The notes under the pieces: model-generated
The model's database searches: none
The model's input: only the letters and a program-made list of their open reading frames with translations
Told to the model about the DNA's origin: nothing
Shown here: piece after piece, positions 1 through 6,877 of the stretch
Numbering within the stretch: position 1 is the stretch's first letter
How the letters are laid out: the number at the start of each line of letters is the position of its first letter
Program-made: the position numbers and the translations under genes
Assembly: GCA_000431775.1 (NCBI GenBank)
Contig: FR888200.1
Location: forward strand, 1,321-17,149
Direction of reading: 5' to 3'
Length of the DNA stretch: 15,829 nucleotides
Source of the DNA: Clostridium sp. CAG:413
Lineage (GTDB): Bacteria > Bacillota > Clostridia > Oscillospirales > Acutalibacteraceae

Positions 1-1
1 C

Positions 2-589
2 CCCCCGCCCGCCGGCGGCGCGGGCGGTGACGACCCGACCACTACAGCGGCGGGCGAGACTGCGGCTGCCGACGGCCCGTCAACATCATCGAGGGACCGC
101 GTTAAGTTCACTATGGAGAACGGCGGCAGCTTCGTTATTGAGCTTTACCCCGAATACGCCCCCGACACCTGCGACAACTTCAAAAAGCTCGTTGCAAGCG
201 GTTTCTATGACGGCCTCACTTTCCACAGAATAGTGGATGGCTTCATGGCTCAGGGTGGCGACGGCAGCGATAGCGCCAAAGCCTCCGAGGCGCAGCCCAT
301 CTACGGCGAATTCGCCTCCAACGGCTTCTCGCAGAATACCCTTTCGCATCAGCGCGGCGTTGTCTCGATGGCGAGAACAAACGACCCCAACTCCGCCTCC
401 TCGCAATTCTTTATCTGCTATGGCGACGCGAGCTTCCTTGACGGCAAATACGCCGCCTTCGGCAAGGTAGTAGAAGGTATGGAGACGGTCGACGACTTCT
501 GCAAGGTCGAGAGAGTTTATAACTCGATGGGCGAGCTTGCAATGCCCAAAGAGCCGCTAAGAATTGCCAAGGCGGAGGTGCTTCTCTGA
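2..589 (+). CDS. Cyclophilin-type peptidyl-prolyl cis-trans isomerase, 5' end outside window
   Basis: The enzyme interconverts cis and trans Xaa-Pro bonds during protein folding. The reading frame is open from base 2, so the true start lies upstream. The first 35 or so visible codons encode a Pro/Gly/Ala/Thr-rich linker with no fold signature. The cyclophilin domain then starts around VKFTMENGG and contains the family blocks FHRIVDGFMAQGGD (catalytic Arg and Gln), ASSQFFIC and FLDGKYAAFGKVVEGM. A low-complexity linker ahead of a cyclophilin domain is typical of secreted or lipoprotein PPIases of Gram-positive bacteria, but the N-terminus is missing, so export is an inference. An internal ATG at 113 lies inside the first beta strand and is not the start. 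The stop codon overlaps the next gene's ATG (TGATG), so the two are probably translationally coupled. Confidence 0.93.
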   Translation, partial: PPPAGGAGGDDPTTTAAGETAAADGPSTSSRDRVKFTMENGGSFVIELYPEYAPDTCDNFKKLVASGFYDGLTFHRIVDGFMAQGGDGSDSAKASEAQPIYGEFASNGFSQNTLSHQRGVVSMARTNDPNSASSQFFICYGDASFLDGKYAAFGKVVEGMETVDDFCKVERVYNSMGELAMPKEPLRIAKAEVLL

Positions 590-978
590 TGAATATCGTC
601 ACTTTGAGAGCGTTCAGAGCAACGGATATTGAATTCATTAACCACCACGACAGCGGCGTTCGTATCGAGTTTGAGAATACCTATTCTTATAACGTCAAAT
701 ACACACCGGATAATAACTGCATAGGCGAATTCACCCTCGAGGTCAAGGATAAGTCAGCGCCCGACAAATTCCGTATCAAAGCGGTTATAGTCGGCTCGTT
801 CGGCTACGACCCGTCGGTCAAAAAAGAGAAGATACATATCGAGAGCTTCAAGGAGCTTTTCCCGTATGCGAGGGCGATGGTGTCGTCGCTTACCGTCAAT
901 GCGGGTCTGCCCCCGGTGATGATACCGAGCTTCGATATCGAGTCTCAAAGCATATATAAATTCGGTAAAAATTGTTAA
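589..978 (+). CDS. SecB-like protein-export chaperone family protein
   Basis: This is a 129-residue protein without signal peptide or membrane segment. Its C-terminal half, residues 90-117, reads LFPYARAMVSS...GLPPVMIPSFDI. This matches the SecB signature LFPYARE followed by a conserved Pro and a short strand. Together with the antiparallel-strand-rich N-terminal half (VRIEFENTYSYNV, GEFTLEVK), it suggests the SecB fold. Classical SecB is proteobacterial and holds preproteins unfolded for SecA; SecB-like relatives in Bacillota are poorly characterised. The ATG overlaps the PPIase stop codon by one base, with GGAGGTG about 10 nt upstream inside the PPIase gene. The pairing of a foldase with an export-chaperone fold suggests a role in secretion, though the actual clients cannot be read from sequence. 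The alternative is a SecB-fold protein with an unrelated function. Confidence 0.72.
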   Translation: MNIVTLRAFRATDIEFINHHDSGVRIEFENTYSYNVKYTPDNNCIGEFTLEVKDKSAPDKFRIKAVIVGSFGYDPSVKKEKIHIESFKELFPYARAMVSSLTVNAGLPPVMIPSFDIESQSIYKFGKNC

Positions 979-993
979 GAAAGAGGAATAGAA

Positions 994-2424
994 ATGGATA
1001 TTATGGATCTCGCCTCAAAAGGCATCTGCGCTATCACAAGAAAATACGGCAAAAAGGTCGCTAAGCAGGGCGTAGCCCCCGTGATCGAGAAGGTCGCCCC
1101 CTCGGTCATCTCGGGCAGCGCTTACAGAGTCGGCTTCTCGAGAGCGGAAATAATGCCGAATCTCGACGGCAGGACCTATTGGATAGCCGGTCATGGCTCG
1201 GGTCATAAGATGGAGGGCGTCCTTTCGCCCGTTTACATAAGTGCCGTATGGATCGACTGCGGCGGAGACGAAGGGATGCTTTGGCTCAGCGCCGATGTGG
1301 TCGGCATGACGAGGATAGAGGTCAATAAGATCCGCTCAATGATACTCGCCTCAGATAAGATAAGAGGCTGCAAGTGCATCAATGTCAGCTGCACCCACAG
1401 CCATTCGGGCATCGACACTCTCGGCTATTGGGGCAAGCCCAATTTTGTCAGCATTCCCTCCGACGGTAAAGACCCAGAGTATATGGATATGCTGATGAAT
1501 ACTGCCGTCAAGGTATCCGAGGAGGCTTATGCCGCAAAGAAGAGCGGCAAGCTCTACTCCGGCAGGATAACAATTAAAGACGGTCTCTTCAGCAAGAGAG
1601 ATTTCATTGATAAGCACGAGGTGCTCACCCGCCTGCGCTTTGTCCCCGAGGACGGCTCGGCGGAGACATGGATAATGAATTTTGGCGCTCACCCCAATTC
1701 GCTCGGCGGAGGCAACCGTATGCTCAGCGGCGAATACCCTTATTTTATGCGTGAGCAGATACTCGCCGACAAGGGTGCGAACGTCCTCTTTGGCGTCGGC
1801 GCGATAGGCGGCATGGATGCGGCCCAGCTCGACGATGATGACAGAGTCAATTGCATTAAGCTGCAGGCCAAGATGATAGCCGACGCAGCCGAGAAGATCG
1901 ACAATGACCGTGAGCTTGAGCCGAGGATAAAGTATCTTCAGCAGCCGTTCTATCTGCCCGTCGGCAACTATGTGCTGACCCTGCTCGCAATGCGTCATGT
2001 GATGAGCTTCAAGGCTTATCCCTGTAAGGAGAGCGACACGGGTATCGAGATGATGACCGAGATGACTTATATGACTTTCGGCGATCAGAAGGTGCTCCTG
2101 CTGCCCGGTGAGAATTTCGTATCCACCGTATACGGCAGCTATAACCCTGCCGAGACCTCAGCAACGGGCAAAGGCCCCGAGATCAACCCCAAACCGCTTG
2201 CCGAGATAGCGGGCGACAGCGAGCTTATCTCATTCGCAGTTACCAACGACATGACCGGCTATGTGGTGCCGCCGAATGATTTTATCCTCAACCCCACTCA
2301 GCCGTATCTCAACGGCTATAAGGACAGATTCGGCAAGAATCATTACCATGAGACAAATTCAATGGGTATAGGCACTCAGAAAGCCATTGCAGATGCCTTT
2401 GCCGATGTAGTTTCAAGATTTTGA
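994..2424 (+). CDS. Neutral/alkaline non-lysosomal ceramidase-like hydrolase
   Basis: The 476-residue protein resembles the N-terminal catalytic domain of neutral ceramidases, zinc amidases that release fatty acid from ceramide. Candidate zinc ligands are visible in family order: the CTHSHSG motif (H135, H137), NFGAHP (H233), LLLPGENF (E373) and NDMTGYVVPPNDF (Y423). YRVGFSRAEIMP at residues 44-55 matches the family's N-terminal strand. Two things differ from characterised ceramidases: there is no signal peptide (the first 40 residues are basic and amphipathic), and the GDxSPN segment carrying the catalytic serine is replaced by GVGAIGGMDAA around residues 267-276. The substrate may therefore not be ceramide. 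The protein is also shorter than secreted ceramidases, lacking their C-terminal immunoglobulin-like domain. AGAGG-like ribosome binding sequence precedes the ATG, 15 nt after the SecB-like gene, so it is probably the last gene of that operon. Confidence 0.82.
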   Translation: MDIMDLASKGICAITRKYGKKVAKQGVAPVIEKVAPSVISGSAYRVGFSRAEIMPNLDGRTYWIAGHGSGHKMEGVLSPVYISAVWIDCGGDEGMLWLSADVVGMTRIEVNKIRSMILASDKIRGCKCINVSCTHSHSGIDTLGYWGKPNFVSIPSDGKDPEYMDMLMNTAVKVSEEAYAAKKSGKLYSGRITIKDGLFSKRDFIDKHEVLTRLRFVPEDGSAETWIMNFGAHPNSLGGGNRMLSGEYPYFMREQILADKGANVLFGVGAIGGMDAAQLDDDDRVNCIKLQAKMIADAAEKIDNDRELEPRIKYLQQPFYLPVGNYVLTLLAMRHVMSFKAYPCKESDTGIEMMTEMTYMTFGDQKVLLLPGENFVSTVYGSYNPAETSATGKGPEINPKPLAEIAGDSELISFAVTNDMTGYVVPPNDFILNPTQPYLNGYKDRFGKNHYHETNSMGIGTQKAIADAFADVVSRF

Positions 2425-2434
2425 GTAAAAATTT

Positions 2435-2467
2435 ATCCCCGCTGTTTGAACGCAGCGGGGATTTTTC
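2435..2467. terminator. Bidirectional rho-independent terminator between convergent genes
   Basis: The arms ATCCCCGCTG (2435-2444) and CAGCGGGGAT (2453-2462) form a perfect 10-bp stem with an 8-nt loop. A T-run (2462-2466) follows on the plus strand. The minus strand ends in AAATTTTT, from AAAAATTT at 2427-2434. It therefore serves both the ceramidase-like gene, whose stop is 10 nt upstream, and the convergent metallophosphoesterase gene, whose stop is 15 nt away. Confidence 0.92.
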
Positions 2468-2481
2468 TGTAATCAGATTTA

Positions 2482-3597
2482 TTATGCGTCGACGGTCTCG
2501 CTGAGCAGGATATCGCCGTCAACATTAACGGTTTTAATGTCTATTTTGCCGTCGTGCAGGGTCAGCATGGTCACGCCGAAGTCGTTGCCGCCGTCTATCT
2601 TGCCGCCGCCAATGACTATGGGCGGTTCGCCGTCAATGAAATCGACCATGTGTAAATGACCGGTGACAAAAAGTGAAGCGTCAAGCTCCGCAAAAGGCTT
2701 TATCCAATTCATGCCGAAGTGATCCTCGATATTCGGCATATGGCTGAATACAATTCTGTATTTGCCGCCGAGGTCGGAGCTGTCAAGGCTGTTTATCCAC
2801 TCGAATTCCTGCCTGCGATAGCTCTCAAAGTCAACAAGACCGCTGTATTCCCTGTGGTCGTCGCTTTTATCCTCGCCTGTGTCGAGCACGGCGGCGGAAA
2901 GAGCGCCGAAATCAAAGGTGAAATAAAGCTCGCCCGTTGATGTCGGGAAGTAATCGGCAAGCTGAGAGGCGAATTCGCCCCTCGTTTCGTGATTGCCCCT
3001 GACATAGAGCACGGGAACTTTGCCGCCGCTGAGCATATTGGCGTCCTCAAGGATGGTTATGAAGTTTTTCTTGCTTGTCATCTTTGACGGAATGTCGCCG
3101 AGCAAAACTATGAGGTCAGGCTGCACGTCTATATGGCTGACAGCCTTCATCATCTTTTTTTCCAACTCATGGATATCGGATATCGAGAGTATCTTGATAT
3201 CGTCGTCCTTAGGTATGCCGCCGAAGAAGTAAGTATCGGACTCAACGGTCTTGCACTTAATGGCAAAATAACCGAATTTGTATGTAACGCTCTGCGACAC
3301 GACCTTGTATTCGTTGCCGATAAGCTCGTTTTTCGGCACCTTTACCACATGGATGGTGTCATCTGAGGCTATTGCGCCGCTGCGGGAGTCCCAAACGGTC
3401 TTTTCTTCGCCGTTGTAGGTGTATTTAACGCAGCCGCTGCCCTTGCCCGAGGTGACCCATATCACGGCGTAGCAGTCGCCGCACTCAAATACCGATGGCT
3501 CGACCGTGATGCCGAAGCCTATGCCGGATATTGCTCCCCAGCAGAAGTTGGAGACCGCAGTCAGGAAAGCGAGTATTGAAGCAAAAAATTTAAGCAT
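2482..3597 (-). CDS. Exported calcineurin-like metallophosphoesterase
   Basis: The 371-residue phosphoesterase has all binuclear-metal motifs in order: SDIHE (D141, H143), LLGDIPS (D168), RGNHET (N202, H203), FSHMP (H286) and TGHLH (H314, H316). Residues 1-22 are a short Lys-containing hydrophobic stretch, a likely signal peptide or membrane anchor. Residues about 28-120 look like a beta-sandwich (FGITVEPSVFECGDCYAVIWVTSG...), resembling the fibronectin-like N-terminal domain of purple acid phosphatases. The substrate is unknown; organic phosphates outside the cell are an inference. The ATG has AAGGAG 7 nt upstream, overlapping the stop codon region of the preceding glycosidase gene (10-nt gap), so the two are one operon. 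The gene ends at the shared terminator. Confidence 0.88.
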   Translation of the reverse strand: MLKFFASILAFLTAVSNFCWGAISGIGFGITVEPSVFECGDCYAVIWVTSGKGSGCVKYTYNGEEKTVWDSRSGAIASDDTIHVVKVPKNELIGNEYKVVSQSVTYKFGYFAIKCKTVESDTYFFGGIPKDDDIKILSISDIHELEKKMMKAVSHIDVQPDLIVLLGDIPSKMTSKKNFITILEDANMLSGGKVPVLYVRGNHETRGEFASQLADYFPTSTGELYFTFDFGALSAAVLDTGEDKSDDHREYSGLVDFESYRRQEFEWINSLDSSDLGGKYRIVFSHMPNIEDHFGMNWIKPFAELDASLFVTGHLHMVDFIDGEPPIVIGGGKIDGGNDFGVTMLTLHDGKIDIKTVNVDGDILLSETVDA

Positions 3598-3607
3598 AAC
3601 AGTCTCC

Positions 3608-5566
3608 TTATTCTTTTATGCAGACCATCTGATGAATATAGACTTTCGGCACGGTGAAGCTGACGTTACCGTTTTCAAATACGAACGGCAAGCTCTCGCC
3701 CTGCGGCTCGAGGGTGACTGCCGTCGGCGCTTTCTCCGCCTTGACGGAGCATTTGATATCATAAAGCGGCACAGTGTCCTCAATGACCTCAGTGTTTCTG
3801 CCTCTGACGGTCGTGTGGGCAAAGAGCAGGTGGAGTATCATGCGATTTTCGCCGCTCTGGCGGGTGAGGGTGACAATGCCTCTGTCGGGCAGCGAGACCT
3901 TGACGCTCGCTTCATCGCCGAGCAGCCTTTCCGCAAGGTAAGCGAATATCTCCTTGAATATCAAATGACCTTCGTTTGCGTATGCGTTGAAGATATCCCA
4001 GCCGATATATGCGATATTTCCCTTGACGGCGACGGCGGGGAACTGCTTGTCGGGATTGTTGGGGGCGTGCTGATGGGAGCAGAAGTGCTCCAACGTCCTG
4101 TTGAAGTAAGGATTCTGCCCGCAGCCGACTATGTCGCAGTCCTTTGCGTCAAAGAGATAGGACTTTGACTTCATTACATACTGAGTGGTGCCGTCAACGG
4201 TGTCGAAGCAGGGGACGAAATAGGTCGGGTAGAATTCGTTCTCGCCCCTGTATTCAGCGCCGATATCGAGATAAAACCTGCCGTCATTCACAAGCGATTT
4301 GCCGCTTGCGATTATCTTGCCGCCGTTTGCGGCGAAGTTCTTTACCTTCTTGATAATGTCGTCGGGAAGGTCGCCCACGTCGGGCAGAATGAGCATTTTA
4401 TAAGAGGAGAGATCCGCCTTGGCGTCAACAAAATTATACAGGCGATGGGTTTCAAGCAGCATTCTGTTCGCGCCGACGTCGCTCTTTTCGCCGAGGTTGC
4501 GTGAGCCTGTGACCGCCTCTGCACTGAGCACGGCGATATCCGCTATGTTGACAGCGTCATTCAGCCACGGCTCCTTTTGCTCGATGAGCGAATAAGCCTT
4601 GCCGATGAGATTATAGGTCGCCATATTCATCTCGCCCAGCGGATGCATCTGATCGCCTATCGAGCATCCGCCGCCGTTGGCAACGCTGAGGGAGGTCTCA
4701 TATATCAGAGCGTTCGGGTGCTTGAAACCGCCGAATTCGCCCCAGGTGTTGTGGAATTTACCTGTCATGCCGATGAAATCATAATCTTTGAGCGTGCGGA
4801 CATATGCGGCGGAGAGCGGGAAATGGTCGTAGCCCCAGCCGCCCGTGGGTAGGCTCTCAAGCTCAAGATGAGTGTTGCAGTTTATCAGCGAATAGCCGCC
4901 CTTGGGGATGTGACCCGCGTTGTGGAATATCGTTGCGGTGTCGCTGTATTTCCTGACCGCTGCGTTCGTTGCGGCGGTGTATTTCTCAAAGGTCATCATT
5001 GAGAATTTCTTCCTGTCCGCTTCGCTTTCGACGTCAAGGCCGAGAGCCTTCATGTCGGCAAGGCACTTGTCGCAATAGCAGACGCGGGGCGAGACTATAT
5101 CAAGGAAGATGCCGCAGGGGTCATATTTCTGCATGACCTCCTCGATCTGAGCGCAAAGGAAGTCGAGGTAGTCCGTGTTGAAGCAGAGAAAATGAAAATG
5201 CACGGCTTGCAGCTCTTTCTCGTGCTCCTTGGGGTCGGGTGACCAGTGATGGTGCCATTCGGGGTGACGGGGAATTTCTTTTTCGTCAAGACCCGCCGAA
5301 ATATATACGGGCGCGCGCACGCCTATTTCTTTGCAAGCCTCAAGCTGCGCCCCGAGCAGGTCAAAGCTCAGCCCCGGGTGCATTTCGTTGACCTCGGTGG
5401 GGTGATATGAGTAGCCGTGGTGGCATTTTGAGAATACCGTTATCGAATCGACGTGCCCCGCCTTCAGCGCCGCCTGAAACTGCTCCTTGCTGAATTCGGT
5501 GCCGACGGTCAGGGTGCCGTTCGTGTGGAAATCAAGATGAACCTGTCTTTTTCTGAGCTTATGCAA
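3608..5566 (-). CDS. Putative glycoside hydrolase (GHL6 plus beta-galactosidase trimerisation-like domain), TTG start
   Basis: The 652-residue protein belongs to the alpha-amylase-fold family called hypothetical glycosyl hydrolase 6. The barrel contains QVHLDFHTNGTL (residues 8-19), SITVFSKCHHGYSYHP (41-56), GVRAPVYIS (82-90), CGIFLDIV with candidate catalytic D156, and CYCDKC (163-168), a likely structural metal or turn motif. NGGGCSIGDQMHPLGEMNMATYNLIG (298 onward) is another family hallmark. Residues around 375-460 (YNFVDAKADLSSYKMLILPD...GGKIIASG) form the flavodoxin-like fold of GH42 trimerisation domains, followed by a beta-rich C-terminus. There is no signal peptide, so it acts in the cytoplasm. 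The start is TTG at 5564-5566, because AGGAGGT lies 6 nt upstream and homology begins at once. Extending to upstream ATGs would swallow the promoter. It is the first gene of an operon with the metallophosphoesterase. The substrate is not established. Confidence 0.85.
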   Translation of the reverse strand: MHKLRKRQVHLDFHTNGTLTVGTEFSKEQFQAALKAGHVDSITVFSKCHHGYSYHPTEVNEMHPGLSFDLLGAQLEACKEIGVRAPVYISAGLDEKEIPRHPEWHHHWSPDPKEHEKELQAVHFHFLCFNTDYLDFLCAQIEEVMQKYDPCGIFLDIVSPRVCYCDKCLADMKALGLDVESEADRKKFSMMTFEKYTAATNAAVRKYSDTATIFHNAGHIPKGGYSLINCNTHLELESLPTGGWGYDHFPLSAAYVRTLKDYDFIGMTGKFHNTWGEFGGFKHPNALIYETSLSVANGGGCSIGDQMHPLGEMNMATYNLIGKAYSLIEQKEPWLNDAVNIADIAVLSAEAVTGSRNLGEKSDVGANRMLLETHRLYNFVDAKADLSSYKMLILPDVGDLPDDIIKKVKNFAANGGKIIASGKSLVNDGRFYLDIGAEYRGENEFYPTYFVPCFDTVDGTTQYVMKSKSYLFDAKDCDIVGCGQNPYFNRTLEHFCSHQHAPNNPDKQFPAVAVKGNIAYIGWDIFNAYANEGHLIFKEIFAYLAERLLGDEASVKVSLPDRGIVTLTRQSGENRMILHLLFAHTTVRGRNTEVIEDTVPLYDIKCSVKAEKAPTAVTLEPQGESLPFVFENGNVSFTVPKVYIHQMVCIKE

Positions 5567-5572
5567 TTGAAT

Positions 5573-5579
5573 ACCTCCT
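5573..5579 (-). promoter_or_regulatory. Strong Shine-Dalgarno that fixes the TTG start of the GHL6-type gene
   Basis: Reading the minus strand, AGGAGGT is followed by ATTCAA and then TTG. There is no in-frame ATG downstream until inside the conserved domain. This site decides the start of the glycosidase gene. Confidence 0.85.
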
Positions 5580-5598
5580 AAAGAGTTATTGATAATTA

Positions 5599-5627
5599 AA
5601 TATAACATATTTATATACGGACTGCAA
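5599..5627 (-). promoter_or_regulatory. Sigma-A-type promoter for the glycosidase-phosphoesterase operon
   Basis: The minus strand has TTGCAG (plus 5622-5627), a 17-nt spacer and TATATT (plus 5599-5604). The -10 is preceded by TGT, an extended -10 element. The predicted start of transcription is near 5592, leaving a short leader before the Shine-Dalgarno at 5573-5579. Confidence 0.62.
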
Positions 5628-5634
5628 CAAATAT

Positions 5635-5663
5635 TTGACTTGTGCGGCACGATATGATAAAGT
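5635..5663 (+). promoter_or_regulatory. Probable promoter of the FkbM methyltransferase gene
   Basis: TTGACT (5635-5640) is followed after 17 nt by TAAAGT (5658-5663), a 4/6 match to the -10. A better-looking TATGAT (5653-5658) has no well-spaced -35. The -35 lies only 7 nt from the -35 of the divergent promoter, so the two promoters are back to back and may compete. Confidence 0.45.
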
Positions 5664-5679
5664 TTTATTCGGATAAAAC
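5662..5679 (+). repeat. Inverted repeat in the leader of the FkbM gene
   Basis: GTTTTAT-TCGG-ATAAAAC is a perfect 7-bp inverted repeat. It sits at about +1 of the predicted promoter and one base before the AAAGGAGGT Shine-Dalgarno. It could be an operator or a weak leader hairpin next to the ribosome binding site. Confidence 0.4.
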
Positions 5680-5694
5680 AAAGGAGGTGCGGCA

Positions 5695-6741
5695 ATGCTC
5701 GGCTTTATGAGCGAACGGCTCTCGTCGTGGGAGAAGATAAAACAGAGCGGCAGAGAAGTCGTTGTCTACGGCATGGGCAACGGCGCGGATAATGTGCTTG
5801 ACGAATTTGCCCGCCTTGATATCAAGGTTCGCGGCATTACCGCAAGCGACAGCTTCGTGAGGGGGCAGAGCTTTCGCGGCTTCACGGTGCAAAAGCTCTC
5901 GGAGTTTAACGGAGACTTCATAATTGCCGTGGCTTTTGCAAGCTGCATCCCCGAGGTCATGGAGCATATTTATTCTCTATGTGATAAATACCGTGTGCTC
6001 GTGCCTGTCGTGCCCGTGTGCGGCGGTGAAATTTTTAACCGCGAATTCGTCGAACGCAATTCCGAGCTGCTCAAGCAGGCGCATTCTCTTTTCACAGAGG
6101 ATTCAAAGAAAATTTTCGCGGGCTGCATCGATTTCATGTTCGGCGGCGAGCTTGATACGCTCAGAAATATCACAACGCCGAAATCCGAGGCGTTCAAGGG
6201 CTTCTTTAGGCCGAGCAGTGACGAGGATTATCTCGACCTCGGCGCATATAGAGGCGACACGGTGGATGAATTGCTACGTTACTCCGGCGGCTCATACGGC
6301 AGCATTACCGCGCTTGAGCCGGATAAAAAGACTTTTGCAAAGCTCACGGCGCACCTTGACGGGATGAAGAATTGCACGTTGCTTCAAAAAGCGATAGCCT
6401 CGCATGGAGGCGTAGTCGGCTTCAGCGGGGCGGCGGGCAGGCAGTCCGCAATATCCGATAAAGGAATTCCGACCGAGGCAACGAGCATTGACTCCCTCGG
6501 CCGTGAGCAAAGATTCACATATATCAAAATGGATGTTGAGGGCGGCGAGCTTGAGGCACTCAAAGGTGCGAAAGAAACACTTAAACGTGACAGACCGAGG
6601 CTCAATATCGCTCTTTATCACCGCAGCGAGGATATATTCACTTTGCCTTTGGCGGTCAAAGAGCTGAACCCCGATTACGAGTTTCATCTGCGCCGCCACC
6701 CTTATATCCCGTGTTGGGATATGAATATGTACTGCGTGTGA
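5695..6741 (+). CDS. FkbM-family SAM-dependent methyltransferase
   Basis: The protein has 348 residues in two parts. Residues 20-100 (EVVVYGMGNGADNVLDEF...DFIIAVAF) look like a Rossmann-type domain with a GxGxxx turn, as found ahead of FkbM domains in clostridial glycan loci. Residues about 178-345 are the methyltransferase: motif I DLGAYRGDTVDEL (181-193), the acidic end of strand 2 ALEPD (E208) and the FkbM hallmark KMDVEGGELEAL (278-289). FkbM enzymes O-methylate sugars or small molecules; the acceptor here is unknown. The ATG has a near-perfect AAAGGAGGT 6 nt upstream. The gene is monocistronic, divergent from the glycosidase operon, and ends at a terminator shared with the convergent HAD phosphatase gene. 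Confidence 0.88.
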   Translation: MLGFMSERLSSWEKIKQSGREVVVYGMGNGADNVLDEFARLDIKVRGITASDSFVRGQSFRGFTVQKLSEFNGDFIIAVAFASCIPEVMEHIYSLCDKYRVLVPVVPVCGGEIFNREFVERNSELLKQAHSLFTEDSKKIFAGCIDFMFGGELDTLRNITTPKSEAFKGFFRPSSDEDYLDLGAYRGDTVDELLRYSGGSYGSITALEPDKKTFAKLTAHLDGMKNCTLLQKAIASHGGVVGFSGAAGRQSAISDKGIPTEATSIDSLGREQRFTYIKMDVEGGELEALKGAKETLKRDRPRLNIALYHRSEDIFTLPLAVKELNPDYEFHLRRHPYIPCWDMNMYCV

Positions 6742-6875
6742 CATTGACCCGTATTTATCCTATTGATTATTGAACTCAAGCCTTACAGCGGCTGAAAGAA
6801 ATTTACAATTTATAGAATGTTTTGATAAATCAAAACGGCATCCGCACGGTGTTAATATCATGCGGATGCCTTGCT
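6742..6875. other. Intergenic region between convergent genes
   Basis: This 134-bp gap has no coding frame. It contains an 18-nt inverted repeat immediately followed by the terminator hairpin, both listed separately. A TTGACC at 6744-6749 has no usable -10. I see nothing else in it. Confidence 0.6.
6819..6836. repeat. 18-nt inverted repeat adjoining the terminator
   Basis: GTTTTGAT-AA-ATCAAAAC is a perfect 8-bp inverted repeat with a 2-nt centre, abutting the terminator stem. On the minus strand its first arm supplies the T-rich tail GTTTTGATTT of the terminator. It shares GTTTT-N8-AAAAC with the repeat upstream of the FkbM gene. Confidence 0.5.
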
Positions 6876-6877
6876 TT
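6837..6877. terminator. Bidirectional rho-independent terminator
   Basis: GGCATCCGCA (6837-6846) pairs with TGCGGATGCC (6861-6870) in a perfect 10-bp stem with a 14-nt loop. The plus tail TTGCTTTATAT and minus tail GTTTTGATTT are T-rich but interrupted. It serves the FkbM gene from the left and the fucosidase-phosphatase operon from the right; the latter's stop lies at 6876-6878. Confidence 0.82.

Noticed and set aside
1..112. GC-rich repeat-like start of the window as a separate repeat element.
   Set aside because: It is in frame with the cyclophilin and encodes a Pro/Gly/Ala/Thr linker, so it is best read as protein-coding low complexity.
1351..1998. A 215-codon minus-strand frame opposite the ceramidase-like gene.
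   Set aside because: It is antisense to conserved zinc-site motifs and has no independent support.
3506..4168. A 220-codon plus-strand open frame opposite the glycosidase and phosphoesterase genes.
   Set aside because: It crosses the junction of two well-supported minus-strand genes, shows no family motif and has no ribosome binding site; it is a mirror of the GC-biased codon pattern.
5567..5695. A 43-residue extension of the GHL6-type protein from an upstream ATG.
   Set aside because: It covers the promoter region and lacks homology; TTG at 5566 has a perfect Shine-Dalgarno.
6744..6772. TTGACC after the FkbM gene as a promoter for a small RNA.
   Set aside because: No acceptable -10 lies at 16-18 nt, and nothing downstream before the terminator looks structured apart from the inverted repeat.
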